Of a stretch of 64,000 nucleotides of DNA, positions 26,239 to 35,398 are shown piece by piece. Each line of letters starts with the position of its first letter. Position 1 is the stretch's first letter. Below the pieces are notes generated by a model, which worked only from the letters and a program-made list of their open reading frames with translations, was not told the origin of the DNA and made no database searches. The stretch is from positions 158,308 through 222,307 of the forward strand of contig JADKHG010000004.1 of NCBI GenBank assembly GCA_016721875.1, written 5' to 3'. The translations under genes were made by a program, and so were the position numbers. This DNA comes from Sphingomonadales bacterium (GTDB lineage: Bacteria; Pseudomonadota; Alphaproteobacteria; Sphingomonadales; Sphingomonadaceae).

Positions 26239-27270
26239 TTAGCCACTGAATTTCTTGACGTCCTGGCTCTTGCCCCTTGGCACGATCAGTATCTCGTTGC
26301 CCGACGCGACAATGATCATATTTTCGACACCGGCGGCGTTGATGCGGATGCCATCGCTGCGGATCAGATTGCCGCTGGCATCGATCATTCGCGCATCGCC
26401 GAGGATTGAATTTCCTGCCGCATCCTTGGTGCCGATGTCGTACAGCGCATCCCAACTGCCGATATCGGACCAGCCCATGCTGACCGGCACGACCGCGACC
26501 TTGTCGGCCTTTTCCATCACCGCATAGTCGATGCTGTCCGATGGCGAGGCGGCAAAGGCGTCGGCGGCAGGGGAAATGCTGTTGCCCTCACGAATGGCCT
26601 CGTCCATCGCGACCTTGGCTGCCTCCGCTATGCCGGGAGCATGCTGCGCCAATGCTGCGCAATAGGCGTCGGCGCGAAACAGGAATATGCCGCCATTCCA
26701 GGCGTGATTGCCCTCGGCAAGCATGGCCTTGGCGGTTTCCAGATCGGGCTTTTCGACAAAGCGGGCGACCTTATGCACACCACCTGACAAAGCCTCACCA
26801 ATACGGATATAGCCATAGCCGGTTTCGGGCTGATCAGGTGTGATTCCAAAGGTGACAAGCCAACCCTCGCTCACCAGCGGCAGCGCAGATTGGATCGCGG
26901 CATGGAAGGCATCAACATCGGCAATCAAATGATCGCTGGGCATGACGAGCAAAACCGCTTCGGGATTATTGGCGGCCAGTGCGGCTATGGCGATTGCAGG
27001 AGCAGTATTGCGCGCGCATGGTTCCAGCAAAATGGTCGCATCTCTGGCTCCCGCTGCCTCCAGCTGTTCTTTTACCAGCGCGTGGTGCGCCGCATTTGCA
27101 ACGATAATAGGTGAAGCAAATTGCACGCGGTCGCTGACCCTTGCAACTGTCAGTTCAAACATGGTCTGCGCCTCTGTCAGCGCCAGAAACTGTTTCGGCT
27201 TTTGCGGGGTGGACATCGGCCACAACCGCGTACCGCCACCGCCTGACAATATGACTGGTGTAATCTGCAT
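26239..27270 (-). CDS. manC: mannose-1-phosphate guanylyltransferase (GDP-mannose pyrophosphorylase)
   Basis: Makes GDP-mannose from mannose-1-phosphate and GTP for polysaccharide synthesis. Motifs: the nucleotidyltransferase signature ILSGGGGTRLWPMS at the N-terminus, EPCARNTAPAIA, FVEKPD, and a short C-terminal cupin-like tail with NMIIVASGNEILI. It is the single-domain form without a C-terminal isomerase domain. ATG 27270 has GAGGAA upstream; the 17 codons before it are leader. It is divergent from the exopolysaccharide glycosyltransferase gene, which probably uses sugars from the same pathway. Confidence 0.92.
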   Translation of the reverse strand: MQITPVILSGGGGTRLWPMSTPQKPKQFLALTEAQTMFELTVARVSDRVQFASPIIVANAAHHALVKEQLEAAGARDATILLEPCARNTAPAIAIAALAANNPEAVLLVMPSDHLIADVDAFHAAIQSALPLVSEGWLVTFGITPDQPETGYGYIRIGEALSGGVHKVARFVEKPDLETAKAMLAEGNHAWNGGIFLFRADAYCAALAQHAPGIAEAAKVAMDEAIREGNSISPAADAFAASPSDSIDYAVMEKADKVAVVPVSMGWSDIGSWDALYDIGTKDAAGNSILGDARMIDASGNLIRSDGIRINAAGVENMIIVASGNEILIVPRGKSQDVKKFSG

Positions 27271-27376
27271 TTTGCGTTCCTCAAAGAGTTGCTTGGCCTT
27301 TAAGCGAGGCATCACGCTCACGCAATTCGCTACTGTAACCTGTGCCGACGCCGGCCCGGCAGAATATTTAAATAGA

Positions 27377-27403
27377 TAACAGTAGGTTATAGCTAAACTG
27401 TTA
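27377..27403. promoter_or_regulatory. inverted repeat in the manC/EPS divergent promoter region
   Basis: TAACAGT (27377-27383) and ACTGTTA (27397-27403) form a perfect 7-base inverted repeat with a 13-base AT-rich spacer, about 70 bases upstream of the glycosylphosphotransferase gene and 110 upstream of manC. It is a candidate operator for both. I found no clear sigma-54 -24/-12 promoter here. Confidence 0.45.
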
Positions 27404-27469
27404 AATTAATCGACACTTTACCTTTGCCGCCTATAGCCTGTGTCTCAACGATAAAGGTCCACAATCGGC

Positions 27470-28858
27470 ATGTTCCGGCTGTTCAAGCATTATGTCCCTT
27501 ATGCCGTGCTGTTTCTGGCACTGGTCGATTTTTGCTTGTTAATCGCTGCAGCCGAGACCGCTTGGGTCATTCGCGCCAATCAAATCGGTATGGCAGTGAC
27601 CTTTATTGGAGCGCGGGTCGGACCGTTGTTGACCTTTGCCATCAGCGTGCAGATCGCGGCGATGGCGGTCGGCGTATACGGGCCGGAATCGCTGCAATCG
27701 CTGCGCTTTGCCGTTGCCCGGTTGCTGGTGGCAATTTCGCTCGGTGTCATATTCATGGCGGTGATGTCCTTCGCTTTGCCGGGGATGACGCTGTGGCGAT
27801 CCAATTCGCTTTACGCGATGGGACTGTCCTTCGCCTATCTTGCGCTCAGCCGGATGCTGCTTGGCAGCCTCGTCGGCGGCAGCGCCTTCAAGCGTCGCTT
27901 GCTGGTTCTGGGTGCGGGCAAGCGCGCGCAACGGATCAAGGATCTGGAAGCATCCAGCGGATCGGGTTTCGTTGTTGTCGGTTTCATCGCAATGGACGAA
28001 AGCAAGAAGGTCATTCCCGAAGCGATTAATCGCAGTGCGATCTATAATCTCGGGGATTTTGTGACTAAGCTGGCGGCGTCCGAAGTGGTGCTCGCATTGG
28101 AAGAACGCCGCAATGCATTGCCGCTTGAGGATCTGTTGCGGATCAAGACCACCGGCGTTCATGTCAACGATATTTCCAGCTTCCTTGAACGCGAAACCGG
28201 GCGTGTCGATCTCGACAGCGTCAATCCCAGCTGGCTGATTTTCTCCGATGGTTTTTCCTCGGGTCGCCGCCTTTCCACTATCGCGAAAAGGTTGTTCGAC
28301 ATCATAGCCAGCGCGTTGTTGCTGGCGATCACAAGACCGGTGATACTGCTGTTTGCGATCATCGTGAAGTTGGAAAGCAGGGGCCCTGCCTTTTACCGCC
28401 AGGAACGGGTCGGGCTATACGGCCAGCCGTTCAATCTGTTGAAATTGCGTTCGATGCGCACCGATGCAGAGGCAGGCGGGAAGGCCGTTTGGGCGGCAAA
28501 GGATGACCCGCGCGTGACCCGCGTCGGAAAATTCATTCGCAAGGTTCGCATCGATGAATTGCCCCAAACTTGGTGCGTGCTCAAAGGCCAGATGAGCTTC
28601 GTTGGCCCGCGCCCTGAACGCCCAGAATTTGTCTCCGATCTGGAAAAACAGCTTTCCTATTATGCCGAACGCCACATGGTGAAGCCGGGCATTACCGGCT
28701 GGGCGCAGATCAACTATCCCTATGGCGCATCAATCGACGATTCCCGGCACAAGCTGGAATATGACCTTTATTATGCGAAGAATTACACGCCATTTCTGGA
28801 CCTGTTGATCCTGCTGCAAACGCTGCGTGTGGTCCTGTGGCCGGACGGAGCGCGCTGA
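27470..28858 (+). CDS. XrtA/PEP-CTERM-associated polyprenyl glycosylphosphotransferase (EpsB-type)
   Basis: 462 residues. Four to five N-terminal transmembrane helices are followed by a CoA-binding-like domain (LLVLGAGKRAQRIKDLE) and a C-terminal bacterial sugar transferase domain: KRLFDIIASALLLAIT, LESRGPAFYRQERVG, LRSMRTDAE, RKVRIDELPQTW, VGPRPERPEF. It transfers the first sugar phosphate onto undecaprenyl phosphate to start exopolysaccharide repeat synthesis. Location directly before prsK-prsR-prsT identifies it as the exosortase-A-linked version. The stop is two bases before the prsK start. Confidence 0.92.
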   Translation: MFRLFKHYVPYAVLFLALVDFCLLIAAAETAWVIRANQIGMAVTFIGARVGPLLTFAISVQIAAMAVGVYGPESLQSLRFAVARLLVAISLGVIFMAVMSFALPGMTLWRSNSLYAMGLSFAYLALSRMLLGSLVGGSAFKRRLLVLGAGKRAQRIKDLEASSGSGFVVVGFIAMDESKKVIPEAINRSAIYNLGDFVTKLAASEVVLALEERRNALPLEDLLRIKTTGVHVNDISSFLERETGRVDLDSVNPSWLIFSDGFSSGRRLSTIAKRLFDIIASALLLAITRPVILLFAIIVKLESRGPAFYRQERVGLYGQPFNLLKLRSMRTDAEAGGKAVWAAKDDPRVTRVGKFIRKVRIDELPQTWCVLKGQMSFVGPRPERPEFVSDLEKQLSYYAERHMVKPGITGWAQINYPYGASIDDSRHKLEYDLYYAKNYTPFLDLLILLQTLRVVLWPDGAR

Positions 28859-28859
28859 C

Positions 28860-30986
28860 ATGATGGAGAGCTTCGCCTATATCGGTTTTTGGGGCCACGC
28901 CGCTGTCGGATTTTTCTTTTCGGCGTTGTCCGTCTGGTCTTTCCATCAATATGGTGAGCGCAACACCCAACAGACCGTAATCATCGGTGCTCTGGCGCTC
29001 ACTGCGGGCTGGGGTGTTGCAACAATCATGGCCGGCCCTGGCGGTTTCGCCGCCGAGAGTATGGAGACCGCTCGCAATCTGGGATGGCTATGCTTCCTCT
29101 ATGTGCTGCTAAAAAGCGGGGGGGCTGAAAAACAGCCGCGCACGATCGTAATGATCTATGCGGTGTTGCTCGCGGTCTTGTTGATCCAGCCAGCCCTCGA
29201 TTACGCCGAACATTATTTTGAAAGCCTTGCCGGACTCAATGGCGCTGCTTTGGCAGCAGAACAGTCAGCGCAGCTTTTCCGGATGCTGTTTGCAATCGGT
29301 GCGGTGGTGCTCGTGCACAATCTCTACACCGGATCGGCACCCGAAGCGCGTTGGGGGGTCAGCCTGCCGATGGCAGCATTGGCCGCGATGTGGATGTACG
29401 ATCTCAACCTGTACACCATTTCCTATATGACCGGCGAACGGCCTGTTGAACTGGTGGCGACGCGCGGATTGATGGTTGCGCTGATGGCACCGGTCTTTGC
29501 CCTTGGCTCGCGGCGTAACAGCGCGTGGCGGATCAAGCTTTCAAGGTCGGTTACTTTCCAGTCGGTGTCGCTGCTTGCAATCGGGGCCTATCTGCTGGGG
29601 ATGATATTGCTGGCGACCGCGCTGGAGTTTCTTGGCGGAACCTATGTCCGGCTTGCTCAGATCACTTTGGTTTTTGCGATGTCGATTGGTGCGATGATGT
29701 TCCTGCCTTCGGGTAAGTTCCGCGCATGGCTCAATGTCATTATTGCCAAGAATTTTTTCCAGCATCGCTATGATTATCGTTCCGAATGGATGCGATTTGC
29801 CGACACAATCGGCTTCCCCAGCACCGATGCTGCGCCATTTCATGAGCGCGTGATCAAATCGCTCGCCGATATTTTTGAAAGCCCCTCTGGTCTGCTGCTG
29901 ACCCGCGATGAAGAAAACCGTCTGGTGCTGCAAGCACGGTGGAACTGGCCTACCGCGGATGTGCCGACCTTTGCCGGCATTTCGCAAACCATCCCCTTCT
30001 TTGAATGCAGCGGTCATATCGCGGTCATGGATGATATCCGGAACGGAACCGATGAACGCTGCGATCAGCGCGCCATCCCGCAATGGTTGTATGATGAAAC
30101 CCGCGCCTGGGCGATTGTCCCGCTTGTTCATTTCGGGCGGCTTGAAGGAATAGCGGTACTTGCAAGGCCGCCGATCAAACGACAGCTCGATTGGGAAGAT
30201 CTTGACATGCTGCGCGTCGTTGGCCGCCAGCTCGCCAGTTATCTTGCGGAATCGACGAGCCAGCAGGCACTCGCCGAAAGCCGCCAGTTTGAACAGTTCA
30301 ACCGACGCTTTGCCTTTGTGATGCACGATATCAAGAATTTGGTCAGTCAGTTATCGATCCTGTCGCGCAACGCCGAAAAACATGCGAGCAATCCGGAATG
30401 GCAGGCCGACATGGTTGCAACGCTCAAGGGATCGGTCGACAAGATGAACGATCTGCTTGTTCGCCTGTCACAGCACAGCCAGTCTCGGCAGGTAACAGTC
30501 GAAGCCATCGACATCGAAAAGACAATATTTGCGGTTACGCATTCGAAGCGGTTGATCTATCCGATTGTGACCGATCTGAGCCCGGGAATGATGGCGCTGG
30601 CCGATCCTTCGCGGATCGAGACCATTTTGAATCATTTGGTGCAAAACGCGATTGAAGCGACCGACGATGGCTCACCCGTGCGGATCAGCGCCAGTCGGCA
30701 GGATAATGAAATCGCAATCCGCGTGTCAGACAATGGTTGCGGAATGAGCGAGACCTTTATCGCCAACCAGCTTTTCAAACCCTTTGAATCGACCAAGGAC
30801 GGCGGCTTTGGCATTGGCGCTTATGAAGCGCGGGCTTTGGCTCAGTCTCTTGGCGGTCAATTGCGGGTGGAAAGTCGGCAAGGGAAGGGGACGCGGATGA
30901 CTTTGCTGTTACCGGCTGCTCCTGCGGAGACGAAAGCGGACCGCGAACCTGACGAAGACGACAAGAAAATGAATGAGGCGGCCTGA
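28860..30986 (+). CDS. prsK: XrtA/PEP-CTERM system histidine kinase PrsK
   Basis: 708 residues. About eight N-terminal transmembrane helices are followed by a GAF-like domain (around 330-480), a dimerisation segment with the phospho-acceptor in FVMHDIKNLVSQLS, and a kinase domain with N box (LVQNAIEATDDG), G box (DNGCGMSE) and the later glycine loop (STKDGGFGIGAYEAR). It senses an unknown signal and phosphorylates PrsR, encoded two bases downstream. The tight operon with the EPS glycosyltransferase fits the PEP-CTERM/exopolysaccharide regulatory pair described in this family. Confidence 0.93.
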   Translation: MMESFAYIGFWGHAAVGFFFSALSVWSFHQYGERNTQQTVIIGALALTAGWGVATIMAGPGGFAAESMETARNLGWLCFLYVLLKSGGAEKQPRTIVMIYAVLLAVLLIQPALDYAEHYFESLAGLNGAALAAEQSAQLFRMLFAIGAVVLVHNLYTGSAPEARWGVSLPMAALAAMWMYDLNLYTISYMTGERPVELVATRGLMVALMAPVFALGSRRNSAWRIKLSRSVTFQSVSLLAIGAYLLGMILLATALEFLGGTYVRLAQITLVFAMSIGAMMFLPSGKFRAWLNVIIAKNFFQHRYDYRSEWMRFADTIGFPSTDAAPFHERVIKSLADIFESPSGLLLTRDEENRLVLQARWNWPTADVPTFAGISQTIPFFECSGHIAVMDDIRNGTDERCDQRAIPQWLYDETRAWAIVPLVHFGRLEGIAVLARPPIKRQLDWEDLDMLRVVGRQLASYLAESTSQQALAESRQFEQFNRRFAFVMHDIKNLVSQLSILSRNAEKHASNPEWQADMVATLKGSVDKMNDLLVRLSQHSQSRQVTVEAIDIEKTIFAVTHSKRLIYPIVTDLSPGMMALADPSRIETILNHLVQNAIEATDDGSPVRISASRQDNEIAIRVSDNGCGMSETFIANQLFKPFESTKDGGFGIGAYEARALAQSLGGQLRVESRQGKGTRMTLLLPAAPAETKADREPDEDDKKMNEAA

Positions 30987-30988
30987 TC

Positions 30989-32350
30989 ATGACAAATGCA
31001 AAACCCAAATTGCTGATCGTCGAGGATGATCTCGGCCTGCAAAAACAGCTCAAATGGTCCTATGAGGATTTCGAGGTTTTTTGTGCGTCGAACCGGTCGG
31101 AAGCTATTGCACTGGTCCGGCTGGAAGAGCCCGATGTGGTGACTCTCGACCTTGGCCTTCCGCCCGATCCTGACGGTGTTACCGAAGGATTTGCTGCACT
31201 TGAAGAAATGCTTCGGATCAAACCCGATCTGAAAATTATCGTTGCCTCGGGGCATAGCGCCCATGAAAGCGCGCTGAACGCTATCGCTGCAGGGGCCTGG
31301 GACTTTTACAAGAAACCGGTCGATATTGATGAGCTGCACCTGATTGTGAAGCGCGCATTCCACGTCCATGATCTTGAGGTTCAGAACCAGAAAAGCCAGC
31401 TTCCCGATTCAGATGGCGAGACATTATTCGGTACTCTGGTAACGGGCGCTCCGGAAATGATGAAGGCCGCGCGAACCGTCGAACGCGTTGCGAATACCAA
31501 CGCATCGGTTTTGCTTTTGGGTGCGAGCGGTACAGGTAAGGAATTGCTCGCACGTGGGCTGCATGACGCAAGCGACCGCAAGTCCAAGCCCTTTGTTGCG
31601 ATCAACTGCGGTGCCATCCCGGAAAACCTGCTCGAATCCGAGCTGTTCGGTCATGAAAAAGGCGCCTTTACCGGCGCGATCAAGACCACCGAAGGAAAGA
31701 TCGAAATCGCCAGTGGAGGCACATTATTCCTCGATGAAGTTGGCGATATCCCGATGCCGTTGCAGGTGAAATTGCTGCGCTTTTTGCAGGAACGGACGAT
31801 TGAGCGCATTGGCGGACGCAAGCCAATACCCGTCGATGTCCGCATTGTCTGTGCGACGCACCGCAATCTCAACCAGATGATTTCCGACCAGACCTTTCGC
31901 GAGGATCTGTATTACCGGCTGGCCGAAATAACGGTTCACATCCCGAGCCTGACCGAACGAAATGGTGATGCCGTGTTGCTCGCCAAGCATTTTCTGGCCC
32001 GATTTGCGCGTGAGATGAATCCCGCAATCAAGGGGTTTGCTGCCAGTGCCTTGTCGGCAATCGACCAATGGTCGTGGCCGGGCAATGTGCGCGAACTTGA
32101 AAACCGGGTCAAACGCGCGGTGATAATGGCCGATGGCAAATTCATCACCGTTGACGATATGCTGTTTGATGAAGGCGATGAGGATGATCGTTTGCTCAAC
32201 CTGAAGGCAGCGCGCGAGCAGGCCGACCGCAAGGCGATCAACCGCGCAATTTCACGCACCGAAGGCAATATTTCGAACGCGGCAAAATTGCTGGGGATCA
32301 GCCGTCCGACGCTGTACGATCTGCTCAAACAATATGACATGCACGCCTGA
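30989..32350 (+). CDS. prsR: PEP-CTERM-box response regulator transcription factor PrsR
   Basis: A 453-residue NtrC-type activator. The receiver (residues 5-125) has the acidic pair (VEDD), phospho-acceptor in VVTLDLGLP and the Lys in KKPVD. The AAA+ domain has Walker A GASGTGKE, the sigma-54 contact motif GAFTGA, and Walker B TLFLDEVGD. The C-terminal Fis-type helix-turn-helix ends NAAKLLGISRPTLYDLLKQY. It activates sigma-54 promoters of PEP-CTERM/EPS genes when phosphorylated by PrsK. All key residues are intact. Confidence 0.94.
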   Translation: MTNAKPKLLIVEDDLGLQKQLKWSYEDFEVFCASNRSEAIALVRLEEPDVVTLDLGLPPDPDGVTEGFAALEEMLRIKPDLKIIVASGHSAHESALNAIAAGAWDFYKKPVDIDELHLIVKRAFHVHDLEVQNQKSQLPDSDGETLFGTLVTGAPEMMKAARTVERVANTNASVLLLGASGTGKELLARGLHDASDRKSKPFVAINCGAIPENLLESELFGHEKGAFTGAIKTTEGKIEIASGGTLFLDEVGDIPMPLQVKLLRFLQERTIERIGGRKPIPVDVRIVCATHRNLNQMISDQTFREDLYYRLAEITVHIPSLTERNGDAVLLAKHFLARFAREMNPAIKGFAASALSAIDQWSWPGNVRELENRVKRAVIMADGKFITVDDMLFDEGDEDDRLLNLKAAREQADRKAINRAISRTEGNISNAAKLLGISRPTLYDLLKQYDMHA

Positions 32351-32366
32351 CGCCTGAACCGCACCG

Positions 32367-34325
32367 ATGACACACCGGTCGTCCTTTCGCGCAAAGTGCC
32401 AGATCGGACTGGCACTGCTGCTGCTTTCGGCAGCCGGATCTGTTGCGGCCAAGACGCCCGATCCCGATGCGCGAGAGGCGTTTGACGGTGCCATGGCGCA
32501 GTTTCGCCAGTCTGACCTTCGGGCTGCGCGCGTTTCGCTGATGAATGCGATCGATGACGATCCCGACTGGGCCGAGCCGCATGTGCTGTTGGCGCAAGTG
32601 TCGCTGGAACTGTTCGACGCGATCACGGCGCGCTCCGAAATCGACCGTGCGCTGCGTCTGGGGGTAAAGCCCGAGCGGATCAACCATCTGATGGGGCACG
32701 CCCTGTGGCTTCAGGGCGAGAATGAAGCGGCGTCAAACCTGCTGACCAAAGGCCCGATCGGCGCTCCCTTCCTGACCTATGCCAATCGCATTCTGGGTCG
32801 CGTCCGGATGGACATGGGGGATTTTACGGGAGCCGGAAAAGCACTTGATCAAGCGCTGGAGAATGACCGTGACGATAGCATGGCATGGACCGACCTTGCC
32901 CGATACCGCTTCGCTTTGGCAGATCAGGGTGGTGCGATTGCGGCGGTCGAAGAAGCGGTCAAGCTGAACCCGAACAATGTCCGCGCGCTTGAACTGCGCG
33001 GGCAATTGGTGCGATCGCAATTCGGTTTGGTGGCGGCACTCCCGTGGTTTGAGCGGGCTTTGCAAATCAATCCGGGCGATATACCCGCGCTTGAAGAATA
33101 TGCTACAACGCTTGGCGAGGCCGGACGGCACGCGGCGATGCTTGAGCAAATCCGCAAATTGGTTGCCATTGACGGGGTTAATCCCAAGGCGTTTTATATG
33201 CAGGCAGTGATAGCTGCGCGCGCACGCGACTATCCACTCGCTCGGCGATTGCTGCAACGGATCAACGGCCCCTTTGCCGAGCGGGCAGGGCCGCAACTGC
33301 TGTCGGCGGTGGTCGAATATGAACTGGGCAATTGGCACCGGGCGATTGATGCGCTCGACAGTCTCGTCGAAACGCGCCCCTATGACGATCAGGCGCGGGT
33401 TTTGCTGGCACGCACGCGTTATCGATCAGGCGAGTATCTTGACGCTTGGGATACGCTGGCGCCGCTCGCCAACCGCAGCGATGCTTCGCAATATGTGCTG
33501 CATTTGGCAGCAAAGGTATTGCAGGCGGCGGACCGGCGTGAAGATGCGGTTGCCTATATGGATCGCGCGGCCTTTCCGTCGGCTCGACCCGCTGCGGTTT
33601 TGAACGAACGCAGTCCCTTTTCGGCAGCGGCCGATGATGCCAGCCGCAATCCCAATTCGGCACCCGATGTGCTGCCCTATTTGCGGCTGTTGCTCGCGCG
33701 CGGCGAGACTGGGCCAGCGCGTGCGGCTGCACTAAGGCTGGCAGAAGGAAATGGCAGTGTCCCTGACGCGCAATTGTTGCTGGGCGATGCCGAACGCGCG
33801 GCAGGAAATCAGACCGCCGCACTTGCCGCCTTTGAGCGCGCGCGGGCAATCCGCTTTACCGAACCGCTATTGCTGCGCATGGTGGCTGGCTATCGCGGTG
33901 CTGGCAACGATGATGCTGCGCGAAAAGCCATAACCGAATTTGCAGCGTTCAACCCGTCGAGTCCCTCAGCAATGCGGCTGGTCGCCTATGATTTTCTGGA
34001 CAGGGGCGAATGGGGCAACGCCATTCCCTGGCTGTTGCGGTTGCGCTCGCGCATTGGCTTCAACGATGCCATTCTCAACGCCAATCTGGCGCGTGCCTAT
34101 TCGGGCCTTGGCCGACACAGCGATGCAAAGCGCGAGGCCGCGCTTGCCTACACAATCGATCCCGCCAATCTGATGGTGACGCATGTTTATGGTCAGGTGC
34201 TGTTGGCGACTGGCAAAGATATAAAACATGCGCGTTCGCTGTTGCGCAAAGCCAATAAAATGGCCCCGACACGCGCGGATATCCGAAAGGATTATGAAAC
34301 GGCGTTGAAGAAGAAAGCCGGTTAA
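32367..34325 (+). CDS. prsT: XrtA/PEP-CTERM system TPR-repeat protein PrsT
   Basis: 652 residues with a cleavable signal peptide (LALLLLSAAGSVAA) and then nearly continuous tetratricopeptide repeats (for example WAEPHVLLAQVSLELFD and AWTDLARYRFALADQGGAIA). No lipobox cysteine is seen, so it is probably a soluble periplasmic or envelope-associated scaffold rather than a lipoprotein. Position behind prsKR identifies it. The last four bases overlap the convergent GntR regulator gene. It is likely involved in exopolysaccharide secretion or PEP-CTERM protein sorting. Confidence 0.9.
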   Translation: MTHRSSFRAKCQIGLALLLLSAAGSVAAKTPDPDAREAFDGAMAQFRQSDLRAARVSLMNAIDDDPDWAEPHVLLAQVSLELFDAITARSEIDRALRLGVKPERINHLMGHALWLQGENEAASNLLTKGPIGAPFLTYANRILGRVRMDMGDFTGAGKALDQALENDRDDSMAWTDLARYRFALADQGGAIAAVEEAVKLNPNNVRALELRGQLVRSQFGLVAALPWFERALQINPGDIPALEEYATTLGEAGRHAAMLEQIRKLVAIDGVNPKAFYMQAVIAARARDYPLARRLLQRINGPFAERAGPQLLSAVVEYELGNWHRAIDALDSLVETRPYDDQARVLLARTRYRSGEYLDAWDTLAPLANRSDASQYVLHLAAKVLQAADRREDAVAYMDRAAFPSARPAAVLNERSPFSAAADDASRNPNSAPDVLPYLRLLLARGETGPARAAALRLAEGNGSVPDAQLLLGDAERAAGNQTAALAAFERARAIRFTEPLLLRMVAGYRGAGNDDAARKAITEFAAFNPSSPSAMRLVAYDFLDRGEWGNAIPWLLRLRSRIGFNDAILNANLARAYSGLGRHSDAKREAALAYTIDPANLMVTHVYGQVLLATGKDIKHARSLLRKANKMAPTRADIRKDYETALKKKAG

Positions 34326-34666
34326 GCCGATTCGAGCAATTCGGCGGGGCTGATCCCGGCACGGTCCATCTGGGCACGGACATCGGGCCAGATCGTTTTC
34401 AGAAAATGCTCACGCTCTGTCTTGCGCAACCGGTTGACCGCGCCGCTGGCGACGAACAGCCCGACCCCGCGTTTTACCTCCACCAAGCCACTGTCCTGAA
34501 ACAGTTGATAGGCTTTCGCCACGGTCAAGGGATTGGCGCCTTGCTGCGCAGCAAAAGCGCGCACCGAAGGCAACATGCTGCCTTCGCCAAAAGCACCGTC
34601 GAGGATCGCCGCGGCAATAGTGTCGCGCAGTTTCAGATAAACTGGTTTGCTGTCATTTTTCATCAC
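34322..34666 (-). CDS. GntR-family regulator, YtrA-like (short)
   Basis: A 114-residue regulator with an N-terminal GntR winged helix (PVYLKLRDTIAAAIL, LPSVRAFAAQQGANPLTVAKAYQ) and only a short helical C-terminal tail, as in the YtrA subfamily. The annotated start is GTG 34666, immediately followed by ATG 34663; a purine-rich GGGGG sequence precedes both. Members usually repress an adjacent ABC transporter, but none is nearby. An inverted repeat at its promoter suggests autoregulation. Confidence 0.87.
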   Translation of the reverse strand: MMKNDSKPVYLKLRDTIAAAILDGAFGEGSMLPSVRAFAAQQGANPLTVAKAYQLFQDSGLVEVKRGVGLFVASGAVNRLRKTEREHFLKTIWPDVRAQMDRAGISPAELLESA

Positions 34667-34671
34667 CCCCT

Positions 34672-34689
34672 TACTGCCATAATACAGTA
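34672..34689. promoter_or_regulatory. autoregulatory operator candidate of the GntR gene
   Basis: TACTG at 34672-34676 and CAGTA at 34685-34689 form an inverted repeat with an AT-rich 8-base spacer, immediately before the GntR start codon. Extending the arms gives one mismatch. YtrA-type regulators bind such sites over their own promoter. Confidence 0.5.
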
Positions 34690-34696
34690 GGGCGCG

Positions 34697-35299
34697 TCAA
34701 GTGTGCGGGAACGTCCGAACGATTGTCTCAAACTCGGGCCGTGGCCGTTCCTCCAGTGGCTTCGATGGGGTGCCGATGAAAAAATATCCGGCGATCGTTT
34801 CGCGGCCTTCGCACAATGCGGCGCGAACCACCGGGTGATAGCAGGACCAGCCGGTTATCCAGCTGGCGACATAGCCATGGGCGTTGGCGGCATGAAGCAG
34901 GTTCATCGCAACCGCGCCGACGCTTAGTTGCTGTTCCCACTCGGGGCTTTTTGCGCTTTGCTGCGGCGCATAGAGCAGCACAACCAGCGACGGTGCATTG
35001 CGCATTGCCTCAACCGCCGCCTCGACCTGTCCCGGTCGCGCGTCCGGGTTGGCAGCAAGAAATGCCTTTGAGAGCAGCGTGATCAAAGCCGCCCGGTCGG
35101 CAATTTTCACGAACCTCCACGGAAACAGCTTGCCATGATCGGGGGTGCGCATGGCCAGTTGCAAGATGGCGTCGAGCTCTTCGCCGCCCGGTCCCGGTGC
35201 AATCATGTCGCGCGGTTTGCCCGAACGGCGCGTGGCGAGGTAGGTTTTCAGGTCGCTTTGATCGTTGAACATGGAAAACGGTTGGTCGAAAACTGGCAT
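34697..35299 (-). CDS. nitroreductase family protein (YdjA-like)
   Basis: About 200 residues of the FMN-dependent nitroreductase fold: TYLATRRSGKPRDM (FMN phosphate contact), LAMRTPDHGKLFPWRFV, the middle helix WEQQLSVGAVAMNLLHAANAHG, and GYFFIGTPSKPLEERPRP near the end, typical of YdjA-type enzymes. It probably reduces nitro or quinone compounds with NAD(P)H. The start is uncertain: ATG 35299, ATG 35272 and a TTG at 35311 are possible, none with a convincing ribosome-binding site. Confidence 0.88.
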   Translation of the reverse strand: MPVFDQPFSMFNDQSDLKTYLATRRSGKPRDMIAPGPGGEELDAILQLAMRTPDHGKLFPWRFVKIADRAALITLLSKAFLAANPDARPGQVEAAVEAMRNAPSLVVLLYAPQQSAKSPEWEQQLSVGAVAMNLLHAANAHGYVASWITGWSCYHPVVRAALCEGRETIAGYFFIGTPSKPLEERPRPEFETIVRTFPHT

Positions 35300-35398
35300 C
35301 GGACGCAACAAAATTCTTCACAGTTGAAATTTTGCCGCTAGGTTCGCGACCATGATGCGTCCGCTGCGGCGGCGCGATGCAAGATTGAGGGGAAGATC

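Noticed and set aside
27271..27469. Search for a sigma-54 promoter before the EPS operon
   Set aside because: No TGGCA-N-TTGC pattern with correct spacing was found, so sigma-54 control of this operon by PrsR is not claimed.
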